A stretch of DNA of 10,092 nucleotides from Methylovulum sp. (GTDB taxonomy: Bacteria > Pseudomonadota > Gammaproteobacteria > Methylococcales > Methylomonadaceae). Made by a program: the position numbers and the translations under genes. This document shows positions 5,806 through 10,092 of the stretch, piece after piece. Position 1 is the stretch's first letter. Every line of letters starts with the position of its first letter. Under the pieces are notes generated by a model that saw only the letters and a list, made by a program, of their open reading frames with translations, did no database searches and had not been told where the DNA came from. The DNA lies in NCBI GenBank assembly GCA_028713595.1, contig JAQTNZ010000047.1, positions 1-10,092 on the forward strand, in the 5' to 3' direction.

Positions 5806-7347
5806 ATGACCGACCACCGCAAACGCCCATTGACCGCCTTGTATCTCGCCCTGACCCTCGCCGCCTTAACGCCGGCCACTGGCGGGGCAAAAAGCTTTTC
5901 CAGCTCACGCCCGTCTTCAGCGACAAAAACCTTTGCGTTTGGCGCCAGCAGCCGCCCAGGTTACTTTAACTCAGTGCCTCGAAACAATTATGCCCCGTCT
6001 TTATTGAAAAACTATGCTGGCGGCGCATTTAAAAGCAACCGCAGCTCGGTCAGCACTAAATTTGGCAAGAGTTACAACTCAACGCTTGAACAACAATATA
6101 GCCGGCAAACCGCACAGAAATCCTTTGAGGGTTTTCAAAAAGCCTTTCCCGCCGAAAAGCCTAGACATTTCCCGGAAGCGGATTTGCAAAAATACCGCAG
6201 CCGCTATGCCGACAATGGCATCTATCAGCAAGCCACCCACGACCAAGATGCTTGGGGTACACGCGAGCGCTATTACCGATCACAACCACCTGTTATCGTC
6301 AACGGTGGCAGCGACACCTTCGGGATGCTCTCCGGCCTGTTCCTTTATAAATTGCTCAATAACCCGGCCTCGGCGGGGGAATACGCCTATAACCACCAAA
6401 ATGACGCGGATTATTTAAAATGGCGGGCGGAAGCCGACCGTCTAGCCAAAGACAACGCCGACCTTAAAGCACAATTGGCTAAGCTCGATAGCGCAAAAAA
6501 CAGCCAAGGCGGTGCCGCGCCCAACCCCAATTGGCTGCCTAACGGTGTGCCCGCCGCCGCCGTAATGTCCGACACCGCGTTAAAAGCCAGCCAAGCTGAT
6601 TTTAAGGTCTGTGTCGGCTCCGAAGGTGGGCCTTATTATAAGGTCGCGCAAAAGGACATGCTGCCCGAACTCATCCAATGGGTAAACCTTAACCCCATCA
6701 TCACCAAAGGCACACCGGAGATCATGGCAAAACTGGCTTCAGGCGATTGCGATGCCGGCTTTATCCAAGGCGACTCCCGTTTTAACAACCAGCAATTGGA
6801 CGTGGTGTTCAAGCCCTTCCTAGAAGCCGGACATCTGGCCTGTAACGCCGCCACCCACGCCAAAACCATTGGCGACATGGCCGACAAGACCTTATGGATA
6901 CCCCAAAACTCCGGCTCGCGCATGACTTGGGATAGATTTGTCGAACTTAACCCCGTGTATTCAAAAGTCACGGTCAAAAACGCCGTCAATTATGAAGATG
7001 CCATCTTAAAAGCCGTGCAGGGCAACGACTGCCTGTTTTACATGGCCGCCCCCCATGCGGCGGCGATAGATAGGCTGATTGACCGTAAAGAGCTTAAGTT
7101 ACTGGCGATTGATGACGTAGCCTTGCTAAAGGGCGGTGTTTATAAAGCCCGCACCCTATCCTCCAGCGATTACAGCCAAGCCATCCAATCCAGCTTACTG
7201 TCCGACAACTACGTTCCGACCGTCACTACCCCGGCAACCTTTGTCATCAGCATGGCATGGAAAAACACACACCCTGACCTAGCGGCAAAAATCGCCTTAA
7301 AACTGTCAGATTTGGAAAAACAAATAACTCGTGACGTGAAACAATAA
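5806..7347 (+). CDS. Exported protein with TAXI-type solute-binding domain and Ser/Gly-rich head
   Basis: A 513-residue protein. DHRKR followed by a hydrophobic stretch (residues 8-24) forms a signal peptide with likely cleavage near GGA-KS (28/29). Residues 29-160 are low-complexity, rich in Ser, Gly, Arg, Tyr and Gln. A hydrophobic segment at about 172-184 (FGMLSGLFLYKLL) and a short charged coiled coil (203-228) follow. Residues 265-510 resemble TAXI-type TRAP solute-binding subunits: VCVGSEGGPYYKVAQ at 268-282, TKGTPEIMAKLASGDCDAGF at 300-319 and IPQNSGSRMTWDRF at 365-378. No TRAP membrane subunits adjoin it, and the long head is unlike an ordinary binding protein, so it may act as a sensor or envelope component rather than a transporter subunit. 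The ribosome site is weak; the start is chosen because it supplies the signal peptide. Confidence 0.78.
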   Translation: MTDHRKRPLTALYLALTLAALTPATGGAKSFSSSRPSSATKTFAFGASSRPGYFNSVPRNNYAPSLLKNYAGGAFKSNRSSVSTKFGKSYNSTLEQQYSRQTAQKSFEGFQKAFPAEKPRHFPEADLQKYRSRYADNGIYQQATHDQDAWGTRERYYRSQPPVIVNGGSDTFGMLSGLFLYKLLNNPASAGEYAYNHQNDADYLKWRAEADRLAKDNADLKAQLAKLDSAKNSQGGAAPNPNWLPNGVPAAAVMSDTALKASQADFKVCVGSEGGPYYKVAQKDMLPELIQWVNLNPIITKGTPEIMAKLASGDCDAGFIQGDSRFNNQQLDVVFKPFLEAGHLACNAATHAKTIGDMADKTLWIPQNSGSRMTWDRFVELNPVYSKVTVKNAVNYEDAILKAVQGNDCLFYMAAPHAAAIDRLIDRKELKLLAIDDVALLKGGVYKARTLSSSDYSQAIQSSLLSDNYVPTVTTPATFVISMAWKNTHPDLAAKIALKLSDLEKQITRDVKQ

Positions 7348-7424
7348 CTGAAGTTACGCAGTAACGCCGTTTTATTCCCGTTTGCCGCGCCGACCCCCGA
7401 CAAAATCGAGGAGCGCAGGATGAA

Positions 7425-7449
7425 GCGGCAACCGGGCCGCCTTTTCTTT
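7425..7449 (+). terminator. Possible terminator of the TAXI-domain gene
   Basis: GCGGC (7425-7429), loop AACCGG, GCCGC (7436-7440) is followed by CTTTTCTTT. It lies 77 bases after the stop at 7347. A smaller hairpin GTTAC/GTAAC (7353-7365) sits directly after the stop. Both are within repetitive DNA, so the role as terminator is tentative. Confidence 0.4.
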
Positions 7450-7593
7450 GGGTACTTTCTTTTCGACTGCACGGATGCAGGAGGTAGGGCAACGCAGGAG
7501 CAGTTGCCGAGGCGGAGCAAAAGACAAATCCGCCAGGAGCGGATTTGGTGCCAACCCGAAGGGCAAAACCCAAGGATGGGTTTTGCAGTGTAC

Positions 7594-7618
7594 CTCGCCT
7601 TCGGGTGCGAGAACCCGA
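7594..7618. other. Two mutually exclusive overlapping hairpins
   Basis: CTCGC (7594-7598) pairs with GCGAG (7607-7611), while TCGGGT (7601-7606) pairs with ACCCGA (7613-7618); both stems cannot form together. The arrangement resembles a small two-state RNA switch but may only reflect repeat structure. Confidence 0.4.
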
Positions 7619-7687
7619 TTAAATAGTGTCGCGATAGCGACTCAATCTTTCAATATCACAAAAATAACTGCTTAACATCAGACAATA

Positions 7688-8305
7688 ATGTTCTTCAACA
7701 AACCCAAACCCGCCCAACCTAGACACCTCAAGCTCAACCTAGACAGCGATGTCCGCGTGGAGCTGATAGACAGCGTCCACATTGACTTGCACCCGGCCTT
7801 TGTCCGCCCCGAAGGCCCCTTTTTTCTCCAAGCCATTGGTAACATTGAGGACGGTGACGACAACAAAGACAGCTTCACCCTCTATGCCGAAAACAACGAC
7901 AACGCCTATTTGCTGGAAATCGAAGCCCGCGCCGACCATATCGAAGCCGCCGCCCTTTACCAAAACATCCTGACCCTAAACCCCGGCGAAGACGAATGGG
8001 AAACATTAATGCAGGACATTACCGCACGGGACATCGACCTAGACGGCATCGGGTTCCTGCGGGCCTTAGGCGGTGAGGCGGCCAACGCCCCGCTATGCGA
8101 ATTGCAAGAACATATCCACACCCCAACCGAGGATTATGATTGCCTGAACAAAGTGATGCTGTTCACCCGCACCATCACCCCCGGCAACTTCACCGAACAG
8201 CTTAAAGTAGTGGTTGAAGTGATGGAAAGCCGCCAACAAGCCAGCGTATCGTTTTATCTGGGCTTTGCCCTACCCCCTTCCACGTTGACCATTTTGGGCA
8301 ATTAA
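7688..8305 (+). CDS. Small acidic cytoplasmic protein, possibly DUF2491 (YjfK-like)
   Basis: A 205-residue protein with no signal peptide or membrane segment. After a basic N-terminus (MFFNKPKPAQPRHLK) it is strongly acidic. Residues 44-79 (GPFFLQAIGNIEDGD, then FTLYAENNDNAYLLEIE) have the alternating pattern of a beta-rich domain that I associate with DUF2491, where a region about a 'GxIDxGDG' turn and a 'YxDDDxxLQ' strand recur. The C-terminal part (VMLFTRTI at 156-163, VSFYLGFALP at 187-196) also fits that family in length and position. Its role is unknown; E. coli yjfK lies near a PspA-like gene, but no such gene is here. The ATG has no clear ribosome site. It converges on the sulfotransferase gene with only 11 bases between stop codons. 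The gene is real; the family name is moderate-to-low confidence. Confidence 0.75.
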   Translation: MFFNKPKPAQPRHLKLNLDSDVRVELIDSVHIDLHPAFVRPEGPFFLQAIGNIEDGDDNKDSFTLYAENNDNAYLLEIEARADHIEAAALYQNILTLNPGEDEWETLMQDITARDIDLDGIGFLRALGGEAANAPLCELQEHIHTPTEDYDCLNKVMLFTRTITPGNFTEQLKVVVEVMESRQQASVSFYLGFALPPSTLTILGN

Positions 8306-8316
8306 GGCCCGTGCAT

Positions 8317-10092
8317 TTACAACGCCGCCGCGCTCAAATCATCGGCGGCTATTGACATCGGGCCGAGTTGCTCTTGCCCTGCCGATAATTTTCGGGCGGC
8401 TTGCAAGGCCCGCAATTTTTGGCCGGTTGCCTGCGCGGTGCGGGCTGCCTCGACTTTGCCCAAGGCATTGTAGACGACACTGAGGTTTTGATACCAACCG
8501 GCATGGCGGGGCTGTTTGGCTATCGCCTGTTGCAACAAGGCTAAGGCCGTTTCGGCCTGACCTTGCCGGAAACGGGCAATACCCAGCATATGCAAGGCCG
8601 CCGCGTGTTGTGGCTGATGTTGCACAAGGGTACTAAAAATAGTCGCCGCCGCTTCGTCGCCACCCGCTTGCAAACAGGCCATGCCCTGAAAAAAATAGCC
8701 AGCGGGTAAGGGTTCGGGTGCGACCAACGCCGCCTCTGCGGGAATACCAGCCCCCAACACCGCTTCCAACGGCTGCAAAAATTCGGCATAGCGCCGCCAT
8801 TTTTCGGTTGACGTGCTATAAATCGGTTGCCGCACTTGCCAAACGCTGGCGGTTTTTACCGCCCGTTCCAGATTTTGGTAAGCCAATACTGCATCCGTCC
8901 ATTCCAGTTGCAAATACGCGAGGATAGCCCGTGCGGCGGCTTCGGTGTCAGCGACCACGTCCTCATAACGGACGGTCAACAGCGGTTTTGCCAGCACTTC
9001 ATCCCAATGGCGCATCAGGCCTTGGTGATCGCGCAATTGCTCGCCAATATCTTTTAAATCGTAGGCGAACCCCATACCGCCGAACTTGGCCTGATAATCG
9101 GTGAAATAATTGGAAATGGCGACATCACGCGGTTCGCGCAACACATGAATAATCGGCGCGTTGGGAAACAACAAGCGTATCAGGCCGATATGCTCAAAAT
9201 TATGCGGCAACTTATCGACAATATAACGGGCATCGGGGGCATAGTGGCGCAATTCCGCCAACACCTCGGCGGCAAAATGCCGTACTTGTTCCAAGGTCAA
9301 ATCCCGCACACACTCAGGATATTGCAACCCCGAACCCAGATGATGTTCCCAAGCATTCAGCTTTTGGACAATGCCGGACAGTATGCCTATTTCCCCAGCG
9401 ACAAAAATCGCCTCATGGCCGCCTAAGATTTGCTCGACCAAGGTCGTCCCGGAGCGTGGCATCCCTAACACAAAAGTCGGCAACACCGAGGGGTCGCCGT
9501 AATGCTGGGTTTGCGCCAAAAACGCCGCCGTAAAAGTGCGGCGTATCGCCAAACAGTGTTGGCTATGTTGCGCCGCCTCGTACCTTAACAATTTGCGGTT
9601 AGCGGCATTAGCCTCTTGGGCAAAATGGAAGGCTTTCGCGTAATCTTTACGATGCTCCCACACCGCCGCCAAATCAAATAACAGGCTACTGGACACCGCG
9701 CCCTGCAAGCTGGGCAAATAAGCCACCCGTTCAATCTGGGCCAACACATCAGGGTCATCAGGGAAACGCCGCGCATTAATCAACGCGCCATAACCGGCAA
9801 TAGGATTATGCGCCGCCACCGCCTCAAAATGGGCGATAGCCTCATCGACCCGCCCCCATTGCAACAACAACTGCCCTAAGCCTAAACAGGCGGGGACATA
9901 TCCTTGCACCTGCTCCAAAGCCTGTAAGTAATAACCTTCCGCCTGACTTTCTTCGCCAGTGACACCGGCCATCGCCACCAAGGCTTCGGCACGGGCCAAC
10001 CCCGTGTCATTGACGGTCAAGGCCAGAGCTTTTCCGGCGGCAAACCGTGCGCCTTTTTCGTCAAAATGTTTGGCCCCTAACTGCGCCAGTTG
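8317..10092 (-). CDS. TPR-sulfotransferase (Sulfotransfer_3-like), N-terminus cut by window edge
   Basis: The minus strand is open from base 10092 to the TAA at 8319-8317: 591 visible residues, with the true start outside the window. A TTG at 10020 is an internal Leu codon, not the start, because the helical-repeat sequence continues through it. Visible residues about 1-160 are TPR-like helices. The sulfotransferase core follows: the PAPS 5'-phosphosulfate loop GMPRSGTT at 210-217, a Glu in VAGE (234) in the place of the catalytic base of tyrosylprotein sulfotransferases, YIVDKLPHN at 290-298, and the 3'-phosphate motif HVLREPRDVAISNY at 316-329 with Arg319 and Ser327. Residues 464-569 are further TPRs (for example AAALHMLGIARFRQGQAETAL). 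The product would move sulfate from PAPS to a protein or glycan; the acceptor is unknown. Confidence 0.92.
   Translation of the reverse strand, partial: QLAQLGAKHFDEKGARFAAGKALALTVNDTGLARAEALVAMAGVTGEESQAEGYYLQALEQVQGYVPACLGLGQLLLQWGRVDEAIAHFEAVAAHNPIAGYGALINARRFPDDPDVLAQIERVAYLPSLQGAVSSSLLFDLAAVWEHRKDYAKAFHFAQEANAANRKLLRYEAAQHSQHCLAIRRTFTAAFLAQTQHYGDPSVLPTFVLGMPRSGTTLVEQILGGHEAIFVAGEIGILSGIVQKLNAWEHHLGSGLQYPECVRDLTLEQVRHFAAEVLAELRHYAPDARYIVDKLPHNFEHIGLIRLLFPNAPIIHVLREPRDVAISNYFTDYQAKFGGMGFAYDLKDIGEQLRDHQGLMRHWDEVLAKPLLTVRYEDVVADTEAAARAILAYLQLEWTDAVLAYQNLERAVKTASVWQVRQPIYSTSTEKWRRYAEFLQPLEAVLGAGIPAEAALVAPEPLPAGYFFQGMACLQAGGDEAAATIFSTLVQHQPQHAAALHMLGIARFRQGQAETALALLQQAIAKQPRHAGWYQNLSVVYNALGKVEAARTAQATGQKLRALQAARKLSAGQEQLGPMSIAADDLSAAAL

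Larger units (their letters stand above)
7348..7687. repeat. Hairpin-rich repetitive intergenic DNA
   Basis: A 340-base spacer without a believable gene although several frames stay open. Hairpins seen: AAATCCG/CGGATTT (7526-7546), GCAAAACCC/GGGTTTTGC (7563-7586), CTCGC/GCGAG (7594-7611), which overlaps TCGGGT/ACCCGA (7601-7618), and GTCGC/GCGAC (7628-7641). The segment around 7436-7525, with TTTTCTTTGGGTACTTTC and GGCGGAGCAAAAGA, matches a dispersed repeat I recall from many gammaproteobacterial genomes, here with a truncated right arm. No clear promoter for the next gene was found. Confidence 0.6.

Noticed and set aside
7209..7573. Overlapping minus-strand frames over the end of the TAXI gene and the following repeat
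   Set aside because: They are antisense to the TAXI gene or lie in repetitive hairpin DNA; their composition looks like that of translated repeats, with no start signals.
7343..7670. 8-base direct repeat AATAACTG at 7343-7350 and 7663-7670 flanking the hairpin-rich spacer, considered as a target duplication
   Set aside because: No matching terminal inverted repeats adjoin the two copies, and an 8-base AT-rich match over 300 bases can be chance; the left copy also overlaps the TAXI stop codon.
8306..8316. Shared terminator between the two convergent genes
   Set aside because: The gap is 11 bases with no stem or T-run; any terminator would have to lie inside the opposing coding sequence and none was seen.
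10018..10020. TTG at 10020 as the start of the sulfotransferase
   Set aside because: The frame stays open for 24 more codons to the window edge with TPR-compatible sequence and no ribosome site before the TTG, so the gene starts outside the window.

Overview
The window looks like a chromosomal segment of a Gram-negative bacterium, probably a gammaproteobacterium. The support is Sec signal peptides, a C-terminal sorting signal of the exosortase (PEP-CTERM) type, a CstA close to the enterobacterial one, and GC-rich dispersed palindromes of the GGGAACGAGAG type, which I associate with methanotroph and sulfur-oxidiser genomes. The taxonomic guess is inference only. No rRNA, tRNA or CRISPR array is visible.

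Layout. (1) 1-1584, minus: N-terminal 528 residues of the inner-membrane carbon-starvation/pyruvate transporter CstA, running off the left edge. (2) 1832-2407, minus: a small secreted protein with a VPVPAT-type PEP-CTERM tail, a hairpin terminator and a sigma-54-like -24/-12 promoter. (3) 2408-3236: intergenic. It holds the promoter, a possible remnant of an ECF sigma factor gene, a 296-bp MITE-like element with 17-bp terminal inverted repeats and a 12-bp target duplication, and a rho-independent terminator. (4) 3237-5336, minus: a 699-residue secreted Asp-box (BNR/sortilin-like) beta-propeller protein with 14 Asp-boxes. (5) 5337-5805: AT-rich divergent intergenic region with two tandem CRP/FNR-family boxes, placed to activate the propeller gene. 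(6) 5806-7347, plus: a secreted protein with a Ser/Gly-rich head, a short coiled coil and a TAXI-type periplasmic-binding domain. (7) 7348-7687: hairpin-rich repetitive intergenic DNA. (8) 7688-8305, plus: a small acidic protein, possibly DUF2491 (YjfK-like). (9) 8317-10092, minus: a TPR-sulfotransferase, open at its 5' end and running off the right edge.

The genes do not form one operon or an evident pathway. The shared theme is the cell envelope and exterior: three secreted proteins, a membrane transporter and a sulfotransferase. The most notable points are the MITE with its internal tandem duplication, the tandem CRP/FNR boxes spaced two helical turns apart with a matching -10, and the sigma-54 signature in front of the PEP-CTERM gene.
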